The notes under the pieces were generated by a model. The model did not search any database. It had not been told where the DNA came from and worked only from the letters and a program-made list of their open reading frames with translations. The position numbers were made by a program, and so were the translations under genes. DNA of 5,190 bases from an uncultured Eubacteriales bacterium. GTDB taxonomy: Bacteria > Bacillota > Clostridia > Christensenellales > UBA1242. Every line of letters starts with the position of its first letter. Position 1 is the stretch's first letter. The stretch is taken from positions 1 through 5,190 of the forward strand of contig CADBOH010000022.1 of NCBI GenBank assembly GCA_902796285.1, in the 5' to 3' direction. Positions 1 to 5,072 of the stretch are shown in pieces.

Positions 1-211
1 CAATATCAAGCATTGGAAATGATAAAACGTCTGTTGCTCTGTCAACATTTCGATAAATCCTATTTAAGTTGCGGATCTCATCTTTTTTTGCAAAAGATAC
101 TGTAACAATAAGATGCTTATAATCGTTGCCAGTTGATGAAATTGCTTCATCAAAAACCAATTTAATAAGTTTTCTATATCTTCTTCTAACCTTCTCAAAG
201 TTTATTTGCAT
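1..211 (-). CDS. ybeY: Endoribonuclease YbeY (rRNA maturation factor), 5' part only
   Basis: The first 70 codons of a gene that continues past the left edge of the window. Translation from the ATG at 211-209 gives an open frame starting MQINFEKVRRRYRKLIK. It contains the YbeY family block LNRIYRNVDRATDVLSFPM at residues 49-67, which matches the conserved LN..YR..D..TDVLSFP motif just ahead of the metal-binding region. The zinc-binding HxxxHxxxxxH motif would lie beyond the edge, so catalytic competence cannot be judged. YbeY is a cytoplasmic metal-dependent RNase family involved in 16S rRNA 3'-end maturation and ribosome quality control. The start is set by a GGAGG at 221-225, nine bases upstream. 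That site lies inside the last two glycine codons of yqfD, so the two genes are packed five bases apart and are probably cotranscribed. Confidence 0.9.
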   Translation of the reverse strand, partial: MQINFEKVRRRYRKLIKLVFDEAISSTGNDYKHLIVTVSFAKKDEIRNLNRIYRNVDRATDVLSFPMLDI

Positions 212-216
212 TAAAC

Positions 217-1329
217 CTATCCTCCTATGTTTCGCGTAACTGTTATTGTATAGGTTACTTCGCTCAGATTGTAACCTTGTTTGATAACAAAATTCTCCTT
301 TTTTATTATCTCATTTTTCTGCAAAAATTGCAACGCTTTTTGGCGTGTATTTTCAACAATTTCATCTTTTACCTCACTAAAAGGCTGACTGATTTCAAAG
401 GTTGTTGTTTCGAAGTACGTTTTTTTCTTTATCCTTAAAGGTAAAAACAAATTTTTTGTTAAGATTTCTTCACTTTCCTCTACTTCATACTCCGCAAACT
501 CTAACTTACAATTGTTTTCATACACAACCATATTGCCAAGCATAATTTGACTATTTGTGATTTTTTTGCCAGTGCGCTTTTTTGTCATAAAATAGTCATA
601 ATGCTGTGTTGTTTCACTAAGCCATACATCTGCCATAATTTCCGCCTTTGGCTTAACATCACGCCTTTCACCTTGCGAATCAACCATGTATGGAAATACC
701 AAAATATCCCCTTTTTTAACAATATCACCCACCTTGCAATTTAACGTTCCTTGAACTAAATTTATCTCAGTAATCTGCCCATCAAAGCTGCTTTTTAGCA
801 CCTCAAAATCACCTTCAAGTTCCTCTGGCAACTGACTTTGATTAATATTAACAATAAGGCTCTGCCCTATTATAGCAACGCTTATTGAACTAACCTCCTT
901 AAATTTTTGTCTAACACCAAGCTCAATTTCTTTAATATTTATTTTGCTTTTCAATCTTGAAGGCAGATTGTTGCTAATATATGTTTTTATTTCTTCCGTC
1001 TCCATAAGACCATAAATGTTTATGTTCCACACAAAAAAATACTGCAGCGTATAAATTAAAACGCAAAGTGCAAGTCCAAACAAAATGCCTATTGAAGAAA
1101 ATATCTTTTTTAACCCATTTAAAACACCCTTGCCATCCACTGATAAAACTTCAACATTGCTTTCCGTTAAAAACTTATCAACTTTTTTTCTGTTTTTATA
1201 ATCAACTTCAAATTCACAAAGAAAATTTTCATTTTTGCGAAAATTATATATTTTAACTTGTTTTGACAAATTATTTAAAATTTTTTCTTGGTTTAAGCCT
1301 TTTATAACTATTTTACTTCGATTTTTCAT
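217..1329 (-). CDS. yqfD: Sporulation protein YqfD
   Basis: A 370-residue protein, slightly shorter than the roughly 400 residues usual for the family. Residues 1-70 form a cytoplasmic region. One membrane segment spans about 76-100 and runs into VWNINIYG (100-107), the typical YqfD junction motif. After it comes a POTRA/FtsQ-like stretch (about 102-165), then a lipoyl- or HlyD-like barrel-sandwich segment at about 180-211 (SSFDGQITEINLVQG, then VGDIVKKGDILV), and then a mixed C-terminal region. The family is a mother-cell membrane protein of endospore formers, transcribed with yqfC under SigE in Bacillus subtilis; its biochemical role is not established. The ATG lies two bases after the yqfC stop, with GGAG at 1341-1344 eleven bases upstream, so translation is likely coupled to yqfC. 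The last codons (GGA GGA TAG) double as the ybeY ribosome binding site. Family assignment is by motif and neighbourhood. Confidence 0.9.
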   Translation of the reverse strand: MKNRSKIVIKGLNQEKILNNLSKQVKIYNFRKNENFLCEFEVDYKNRKKVDKFLTESNVEVLSVDGKGVLNGLKKIFSSIGILFGLALCVLIYTLQYFFVWNINIYGLMETEEIKTYISNNLPSRLKSKINIKEIELGVRQKFKEVSSISVAIIGQSLIVNINQSQLPEELEGDFEVLKSSFDGQITEINLVQGTLNCKVGDIVKKGDILVFPYMVDSQGERRDVKPKAEIMADVWLSETTQHYDYFMTKKRTGKKITNSQIMLGNMVVYENNCKLEFAEYEVEESEEILTKNLFLPLRIKKKTYFETTTFEISQPFSEVKDEIVENTRQKALQFLQKNEIIKKENFVIKQGYNLSEVTYTITVTRNIGG

Positions 1330-1331
1330 GG

Positions 1332-1595
1332 CTAGAATATCTCCGTTTTAGATATTTTACCTTGTATCATTAATGTATTATCAGTCAATTCCTTTAAAAA
1401 CATATTTTCGCCATCAACGACAACTCTCCCCCTTTTTATTTTAAATGCGATTGTCGTTGGTGATAAAATAGTAAGCCCATTGTGCCCCTCTACATACAAA
1501 AGTTTTCCAGATACGTTTATAATATTAAATTCATTGTATAAATCAATGTTTGCATCCCCAATTTTACTTTTTAACTCGCTAAAAAAATTAAACAC
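1332..1595 (-). CDS. yqfC: Sporulation protein YqfC (YabP/YqfC family)
   Basis: An 87-residue protein, close to the usual 90-100 of YqfC. The conserved beta-rich core runs from about residue 23 to 87: FNIINVSGKLLYVEGHNG, then a TTIAFKIKRGRVVVDGENMFLKEL segment (47-70, key G56, G62 and N64), then LMIQGKIS. This is the G..L.VE...G / I.....G...V.G.NL / I.G.I pattern of the YabP/YqfC family. No signal peptide or membrane segment is visible. In Bacillus subtilis yqfC and yqfD form a mother-cell SigE pair, and the same order occurs here with only two bases between them. The start is a GTG at 1595-1593, six bases from AAGGAG at 1602-1607; no other start fits the conserved core. Both the start codon and the binding site lie within the 1588-1629 inverted repeat described separately. 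The first codons, GTG TTT AAT TTT TTT, form the U-rich tract after it. Confidence 0.9.
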   Translation of the reverse strand: MFNFFSELKSKIGDANIDLYNEFNIINVSGKLLYVEGHNGLTILSPTTIAFKIKRGRVVVDGENMFLKELTDNTLMIQGKISKTEIF

Positions 1596-1629
1596 GCAAT
1601 TCTCCTTAAAATAAGATATGCGTGTTTAA
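1581..1629 (-). terminator. Terminator-like hairpin burying the yqfC start
   Basis: A perfect 11-bp inverted repeat is read on the minus strand as TTAAACACGCA (1629-1619), a 20-base loop (1618-1599), then TGCGTGTTTAA (1598-1588), followed directly by seven T (1587-1581). The loop can form an inner 5-bp stem (TCTTA against TAAGG, with one U.G pair and a three-base loop), which takes in part of the AAGGAG ribosome binding site. The 3' arm contains the GTG start of yqfC. RNA reading through from floA and the membrane gene should therefore meet a stem plus U-tract, the form of an intrinsic terminator, and any RNA that passes it would have the yqfC start paired. The loop is longer than in a textbook terminator, and the lower stem is A-U rich. 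On the plus strand no T-tract follows, so the signal is one-directional. Confidence 0.7.
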
Positions 1630-1641
1630 ATAAATATATTT
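1612..1641 (-). promoter_or_regulatory. Candidate mother-cell (SigE/SigK-type) promoter of yqfC
   Basis: Minus-strand CATATCTTA at 1620-1612 has the CATA core of mother-cell -10 elements. It fits the SigK pattern CATANNNTA fully and the SigE pattern CATACAHT at six of eight positions. AAATATA at 1641-1635 lies 14 bases upstream and shares the central ATAT of the SigE -35 KMATATT. No SigK -35 is evident. Initiation would fall around 1605-1611, inside the loop of the overlapping inverted repeat and just before AAGGAG, so the transcript would lack the 5' arm. The known SigE control of yqfC in Bacillus subtilis supports a promoter here. The match is moderate in very AT-rich DNA, so this remains a candidate. 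Confidence 0.4.
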
Positions 1642-1645
1642 TATT

Positions 1646-2158
1646 TTATTCGTATTTGTTGAAAACATTTCCAAGTATGGCATTTTTAACTTCGGGTGGC
1701 AATGAGTTGAGCTTTTTAAGCATATTTTTATCAATAACCTTTCTTGTATAAGAATACTTGTCTAAAAACTCTTCAAAGTCATCTTTCGATTCTTGTTGAA
1801 CAGGCTTACTTTGAGGCTTTTCTTCATCTTCATCAATGAATTTAAAATCTTCCCACTCAATATCTGGCTCATCTTGTGAATTATCTTTACCAGTTTTTTC
1901 TTCTACAAGATCAGGGTCTTGATAATCTTCTATAATAGGTGACGATGATAAAAATTTTTCATCAATTTTTTCTCTCTCACCAGAAATGGTAACTGGTGAC
2001 GGTGTTGGCTCTTGCTTGCTTTGTTTTTTATATTCTTCCAACGTCTTGTTTAACTTTTGTGCTTTCTTTTTATTTGAAATCGTTAAAAACGCGATTCCAA
2101 GCACGGCTAGGAAAACGACTGCACCACCTATTATGATCAATATGGTGACAATGTTCAT
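1646..2158 (-). CDS. Unrecognised single-pass membrane protein with acidic tail
   Basis: A 170-residue protein I do not recognise. Residues 3-28 form one strong hydrophobic segment followed by NKKKAQK, which predicts a single membrane anchor with the rest in the cytoplasm. Residues 30-50 are basic and probably helical, 50-60 are rich in proline and serine, and 61-133 are strongly acidic (for example WEDFKFIDEDEEK at 102-114) and probably disordered. The C-terminal 40 residues look like a small conserved helical module (FLDKYSYTRKVIDKNML, then LPPEVKNAILGNVFNKYE). The ATG shares one base with the floA stop (TAATG), and AAGGAG at 2169-2174 lies ten bases upstream, so the two should be made together. 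This suggests a FloA partner or a membrane-domain protein, but that is inference from position. It is not NfeD: there is no multi-pass region or OB-fold. Bacillus subtilis has the small gene yqfB at this location, with no evident similarity from memory. Confidence 0.75.
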   Translation of the reverse strand: MNIVTILIIIGGAVVFLAVLGIAFLTISNKKKAQKLNKTLEEYKKQSKQEPTPSPVTISGEREKIDEKFLSSSPIIEDYQDPDLVEEKTGKDNSQDEPDIEWEDFKFIDEDEEKPQSKPVQQESKDDFEEFLDKYSYTRKVIDKNMLKKLNSLPPEVKNAILGNVFNKYE

Positions 2159-3183
2159 TAGAAGTCATCTCCTTCATCATCTTCTTCTTTTTTGCCATCA
2201 GTAACAAATGCTCTTCTAAGGGCTGTATCAGCCTGAAGATTCATTAGTTTATAGTAATCCATAACTGAGAATCTACCCTCTTTTATCGCCTCAGAAAGCG
2301 CAAGGGGAACCTCTGCCTCAGCTTGCAATACTGCCGACTTCATTTCCTCAGTTTGTGCTCTCATTTTTATTTCTTTAATTTCTTCGGCATTTTTTAAGCG
2401 TTCTGCCTGAATTTCAGCGTAAATTTTCTCTTTTTCTGCGGCTTTGATTTCACGTTCCATATTAAGATCGCGGCCTATTTTTACCTCAAAAACATTAATG
2501 TCAATGACTTCATACATTGATTTTTGTGCAATAACTCTTAAATCAATGTTGCTAAGTAGTGATTGATTTGGTTCCTTTAAAACACTTCTATGATCTGCCT
2601 GTTTTGAAATATTTTCCATTATCCAAGCCCCGATCACGCCCCTTAACTCTTCAAGGCCTGTTCCTGTAAGGTAACTATCAAGTTTTGTTTTTAATGAAAC
2701 GTTTACGCTAGCAAGAATTTCATAATTGTCCTGTGTCACGCCGCTAATTTCTTCAATTTTCTCAACACGTGAAAGCACGCTTTCTTGAACAAGATTATAA
2801 ACATTGTGAGATGAAAGTTCAATTGCTGTTGCAAGTTCAATGGTAATATTTACATTTGAATTTTTTGCAAATATAAGCGCTTTTACAACCTCCTGTGCAT
2901 CTCCACCAGCTGTGTAAATATTCTCAATTTGATTTAATTTTACTTTAATTTTTGCTTTTTTTGCCATGACAAAAGCGTCGACAATAGTCTTTACATCAAG
3001 CTTTCTATTTTTAAGACTAAGCAACTTAAATGATGTAATATAAGTTCCTGAAACAATTGCTGTAAAATAACTTTTCAATGGTACAAAGCAAAAATAAACT
3101 ACCACTCCTACAATAAGTGCACCCAAAATTGATAAAAGCACAATCCCTGCAACTGAAATATTTAATAAAGATAGGTTCATCAC
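2158..3183 (-). CDS. floA: Flotillin-like protein FloA, divergent
   Basis: A 341-residue protein (Bacillus subtilis FloA has 331). Residues 9-33 form the membrane segment, followed by FVPLKSYFTAIVSG. An SPFH-like region runs to about 240, with AGGDAQEVVKALIFAK at 92-107 matching the FloA AGGN..RVV.ALI.A block. An Ala/Glu-rich coiled coil occupies 245-292. The C-terminal family signature AEAEVPLALSEAIKEG, then VMDYYKLMNLQADTALR, covers 288-323. FloA scaffolds functional membrane microdomains that affect secretion, signalling and wall enzymes. Compared with my recollection of the Bacillus protein, the mid-region GGAGEET motif is replaced by TGTGLEEL (173-180), and an acidic tail (EEDDEGDD) is added. 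The start is probably GTG at 3183-3181, nine bases from GGAGG. The ATG immediately after it is the alternative and changes only one residue. A strong promoter lies just upstream. Confidence 0.9.
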   Translation of the reverse strand: MMNLSLLNISVAGIVLLSILGALIVGVVVYFCFVPLKSYFTAIVSGTYITSFKLLSLKNRKLDVKTIVDAFVMAKKAKIKVKLNQIENIYTAGGDAQEVVKALIFAKNSNVNITIELATAIELSSHNVYNLVQESVLSRVEKIEEISGVTQDNYEILASVNVSLKTKLDSYLTGTGLEELRGVIGAWIMENISKQADHRSVLKEPNQSLLSNIDLRVIAQKSMYEVIDINVFEVKIGRDLNMEREIKAAEKEKIYAEIQAERLKNAEEIKEIKMRAQTEEMKSAVLQAEAEVPLALSEAIKEGRFSVMDYYKLMNLQADTALRRAFVTDGKKEEDDEGDDF

Positions 3184-3192
3184 GTGCTAAAT

Positions 3193-3197
3193 CCTCC
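3193..3197 (-). promoter_or_regulatory. floA ribosome binding site
   Basis: Minus-strand TAAGGAGG ends at 3193. The spacing is nine bases to GTG at 3183 and twelve to the following ATG at 3180. The same nine-base spacing is seen for ybeY in this window, which favours GTG, although initiation at either codon gives almost the same protein. Confidence 0.7.
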
Positions 3198-3213
3198 TTA
3201 AATTTCTAGTACT

Positions 3214-3242
3214 ATTATATCATAGATAAACTATTGTGTAAA
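3214..3242 (-). promoter_or_regulatory. Sigma-A-type promoter of floA
   Basis: Minus-strand TTTACA (3242-3237, one mismatch to TTGACA), a 17-base spacer, and a perfect TATAAT (3219-3214) preceded by TGA, giving an extended -10. Transcription should start at about 3207, leaving an untranslated leader of about 24 bases with the GGAGG site. floA and the downstream membrane gene should therefore be expressed by housekeeping polymerase in growing cells, separately from the glycosylase gene upstream and from the sporulation genes downstream. Confidence 0.85.
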
Positions 3243-3281
3243 TAGGCAATTTTCAAATTTTTAAGTTTTTGGGGCGTTTTT

Positions 3282-4103
3282 TTAGCTTTTTGGCATACTT
3301 CTTTGGAAATAAAACAAATATTGCTGTGCATAACCAGATAAATTACCAAACTGTAAAACAAGATTATTCCTTATTTTTTCTCTGTTGTCCTCTACACAAT
3401 AAAACTGATTATACATTTGATTAATCCATGTATCAACAGGAAAAACGTCTCCTTTTTTATAACCAAACAACAAAACACAGTCAGCAACTTTTGGGCCTAT
3501 CCCACTTAATGAAATTAAAAATTTTCGCAGCTCATCTGTATTTAAATTTCTTTTTTCTTCAAGAATTTGCGGATCAATCTGTGATAAAACTTTTACAAGA
3601 TATTGTGCTCTATATCCTGCTCCCATCTTTTTAAAAAAGGCCTCGTCGCATTCCTTCAAACTTAGATAAGTAGGAAATGAAAAAATATCACCACAAATTT
3701 TATTCCCAAGATTTTTTCTCAAATTGTTTAAAATAAGTTTTATCCTTTTGATATTGTTGTTCGCTGAAATAATAAATGAAATCAAGGTTTCAAACAAATT
3801 TTGATTTAAAATTCTAATTCCATGCCCAAATTGTAATGGTTTATTTAATATTTCAAATTTAGACAATTGGTTTTTAATTTTTGCATAATCATTTTTTAGG
3901 TCAAAATAATCAACATCCTCCGTTTCTATCTCATAGCAATCATTTTTTTCTATAATTAATGCATACTTGTCTTGCGGAAAAACCACGTAATTTTCCCCCT
4001 TTTTATCAAAACAAAAAACCTGCCCACATTCGAGAATATGCTCTGGATTAAAATCTTCTTTATCAAAAACAACTATTTTATTTTTCTCTTTTACGTATTT
4101 CAT
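3282..4103 (-). CDS. ogg: 8-oxoguanine DNA glycosylase/AP lyase, OGG1 family
   Basis: A 273-residue base-excision repair enzyme that removes oxidised guanine from DNA. An OGG N-terminal domain (about 10-100) carries the ECGQVFCF motif (25-32). The helical domain has ISANNNIKRI (112-121), equivalent to the NNN motif that inserts beside the flipped base, and GAGYRAQYL (161-169), equivalent to GLGYRARY of human OGG1. The helix-hairpin-helix GPD motif is LSGIGPKVADCVLLFGY (199-215), with the catalytic lysine at K205, and then PVDTWI with the catalytic aspartate at D224. Length is close to that of clostridial OGG proteins. The usual GQ.FRW is GQVFCF here, so Arg and Trp are lost. The only usable start is ATG at 4103, since an upstream ATG meets a stop after one codon, and no ribosome binding site precedes it. 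Its own promoter and the preceding terminator make it a single-gene unit. No clear terminator follows it before the floA promoter. Confidence 0.93.
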   Translation of the reverse strand: MKYVKEKNKIVVFDKEDFNPEHILECGQVFCFDKKGENYVVFPQDKYALIIEKNDCYEIETEDVDYFDLKNDYAKIKNQLSKFEILNKPLQFGHGIRILNQNLFETLISFIISANNNIKRIKLILNNLRKNLGNKICGDIFSFPTYLSLKECDEAFFKKMGAGYRAQYLVKVLSQIDPQILEEKRNLNTDELRKFLISLSGIGPKVADCVLLFGYKKGDVFPVDTWINQMYNQFYCVEDNREKIRNNLVLQFGNLSGYAQQYLFYFQRSMPKS

Positions 4104-4109
4104 AGTTAT

Positions 4110-4118
4110 ATTATATCA
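4110..4118 (-). promoter_or_regulatory. Extended -10 promoter giving a leaderless ogg mRNA
   Basis: Minus-strand TGATATAAT: a perfect TATAAT (4115-4110) with the TGn extension. No recognisable -35 lies 16-18 bases upstream, because that space holds the rpmA terminator. Exactly six bases separate the hexamer from the ATG, so the expected +1 is the A of the start codon at 4103. The lack of any GGAGG-like site agrees with leaderless initiation. Confidence 0.7.
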
Positions 4119-4123
4119 TAAAT

Positions 4124-4151
4124 AAAAAAAACTCGCTAGTTTATAGCGAGT
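4124..4151 (-). terminator. Intrinsic terminator of the rplU-prp-rpmA operon
   Basis: Minus-strand ACTCGCTA (4151-4144), a five-base loop TAAAC (4143-4139), TAGCGAGT (4138-4131), then a run of seven further T (4130-4124). A perfect 8-bp stem with a T-tract, ten bases after the rpmA stop, is a textbook Rho-independent terminator. The reverse direction has only a broken T-tract. Confidence 0.93.
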
Positions 4152-4161
4152 AATTTTAATT

Positions 4162-4437
4162 TTATTCAGCAACAACTGTAACGATTTTTTTGCCGTTGCT
4201 TTGACCAAATTTTACAACTCCGTCACATAAAGCGAAGAGAGTATAATCTTTTCCCATTCCAACATTTTTTCCTGGGTAAATTCTTGTTCCTCTCTGTCTT
4301 ACTATAATAGAACCAGCGGTAACTTTTTCATCTCCATAAGCCTTAACACCTAAACGCTTAGCCTGAGAATCACGACCGTTTTTAGTGCTACCACCACCCT
4401 TTTTGTGAGCAAAAAGTTGAGCATTAAACTTAAACAT
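4162..4437 (-). CDS. rpmA: 50S ribosomal protein L27 with cleavable N-terminal extension
   Basis: A 91-residue L27 of normal length for Firmicutes. The family signature GSIIVRQRGTRIYPG, then KNVGMGKDYTLFALCDG, covers residues 42-74. The N-terminus is MFKFNAQLF followed by AHKKGGGSTKNGRDS. The first nine residues correspond to the extension removed by Prp in Staphylococcus aureus (MLKLNLQFF), and cleavage after F9 would expose AHKKG, the same start as Escherichia coli L27, whose N-terminal tail reaches the peptidyl transferase centre. Here LNLQFF is varied to FNAQLF, with N5, Q7 and F9 kept. The ATG overlaps the end of prp by eight bases. Its GGAGG (4444-4448, six bases away) lies within the prp codons for Met-Glu-Val. 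An intrinsic terminator follows the stop closely. Confidence 0.97.
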   Translation of the reverse strand: MFKFNAQLFAHKKGGGSTKNGRDSQAKRLGVKAYGDEKVTAGSIIVRQRGTRIYPGKNVGMGKDYTLFALCDGVVKFGQSNGKKIVTVVAE

Positions 4438-4753
4438 TTTTTACCTCCATTTTTGCGTATTTTTTTTCATCTTGTATTATGGATTTAAACGACTCAAAAC
4501 AAGTTTTAAATAAAAACTGAACTTTTTCATTATCGGCATCTTGTTTATTTAACTTAACTTTTAAATAACCATCGCTAATTTCATGAAAATTTTTAATATT
4601 TGCAACTTCATCAAGCCCAACAACTGCTAGTTGCGCAACTGTTGAAATCTGACAGCAAAGCAAATCTTTGCCATAATCATCTTTGCCAGTATGACCAGAA
4701 ACTTCAAATCCAACTATAACTTGATTTTCTTTGTAAAAAGTAATTTTTGTCAT
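4430..4753 (-). CDS. prp: Ribosomal-processing cysteine protease Prp (YsxB family)
   Basis: A 107-residue protease, of the family's usual length, that cleaves the N-terminal extension of L27 during ribosome assembly. The active-site block is SGHTGKDDYGKDLLCCQIS at 19-37. H21 and C33 have the same 12-residue spacing as the catalytic H22 and C34 of Staphylococcus aureus Prp, and the GKD motif before the cysteine is kept. A second cysteine, C34, stands where alanine is common. The position between rplU and rpmA is the conserved one, and the extended L27 encoded next door is its substrate. The gene begins ten bases after the rplU stop. Its ribosome binding site is weak, only TAAGG at 4766-4762 overlapping that stop, which suggests less protease is made than ribosomal protein. 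It overlaps rpmA by eight bases, so translational coupling is likely. Confidence 0.93.
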   Translation of the reverse strand: MTKITFYKENQVIVGFEVSGHTGKDDYGKDLLCCQISTVAQLAVVGLDEVANIKNFHEISDGYLKVKLNKQDADNEKVQFLFKTCFESFKSIIQDEKKYAKMEVKNV

Positions 4754-4763
4754 AATAAAAACC

Positions 4764-5072
4764 TTACTTTTTGATTGATAATATTTTTAATTGAGTGAAT
4801 GGTTGTCTGTGACCTTGTTTCTTTCTTTCATTTTTCTTTGGCTTGTATTTGAAAACTACAATCTTATCGCCTTTTCCATGAGAAACAACTTCTGCTTCAC
4901 AAACTGCACCCTTAACTACAGGATTACCAGCAACAACTTTACCGTTATCGCTAACAAGCAAAACTTCAAGGTTAACTTTATCGCCAACATTGGCTGCAAG
5001 TTTTTCAACGCTGATAACGTCATTTTCGCTGACTTTATACTGTTTTCCACCAGTTTGAACAATAGCAAACAT
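4764..5072 (-). CDS. rplU: 50S ribosomal protein L21
   Basis: A 102-residue L21, the normal length. It starts MFAIVQTGGKQYKVSENDVI and ends with the family signature KYKPKKNERKKQGHRQPFT. L21 binds 23S rRNA domain I during early assembly of the large subunit. The start is ATG at 5072: GAGGAGG at 5080-5086 lies about seven bases upstream, and the protein begins exactly as known L21 proteins do. The same frame stays open for 37 codons further upstream, to 5183, but that stretch covers the leader and -10 region and should not be translated as L21. It is the first gene of the rplU-prp-rpmA operon, preceded by a structured leader that probably mediates feedback control. Confidence 0.97.
   Translation of the reverse strand: MFAIVQTGGKQYKVSENDVISVEKLAANVGDKVNLEVLLVSDNGKVVAGNPVVKGAVCEAEVVSHGKGDKIVVFKYKPKKNERKKQGHRQPFTQLKILSIKK

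Noticed and set aside
547..744. Plus-strand open frame inside yqfD
   Set aside because: It lies opposite a well-supported conserved gene, has no ribosome binding site or family resemblance, and is typical of antisense frames in AT-rich DNA. The same applies to plus-strand frames at 1068-1256, 1986-2204 and 3428-3634.
1646..2158. NfeD-like protein downstream of floA
   Set aside because: The product has a single N-terminal membrane segment and an acidic tail, with no multi-pass region or C-terminal OB-fold pattern.
3178..3183. ATG at 3180 as the floA start
   Set aside because: It is possible, but GTG at 3183 has the better nine-base spacing to GGAGG. The difference is one residue, so it is kept only as an alternative.
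3243..3281. Possible terminator after ogg
   Set aside because: The segment has A and T runs and a CGCCCC patch, but I could not find a stem of useful length followed by a T-tract on the minus strand.
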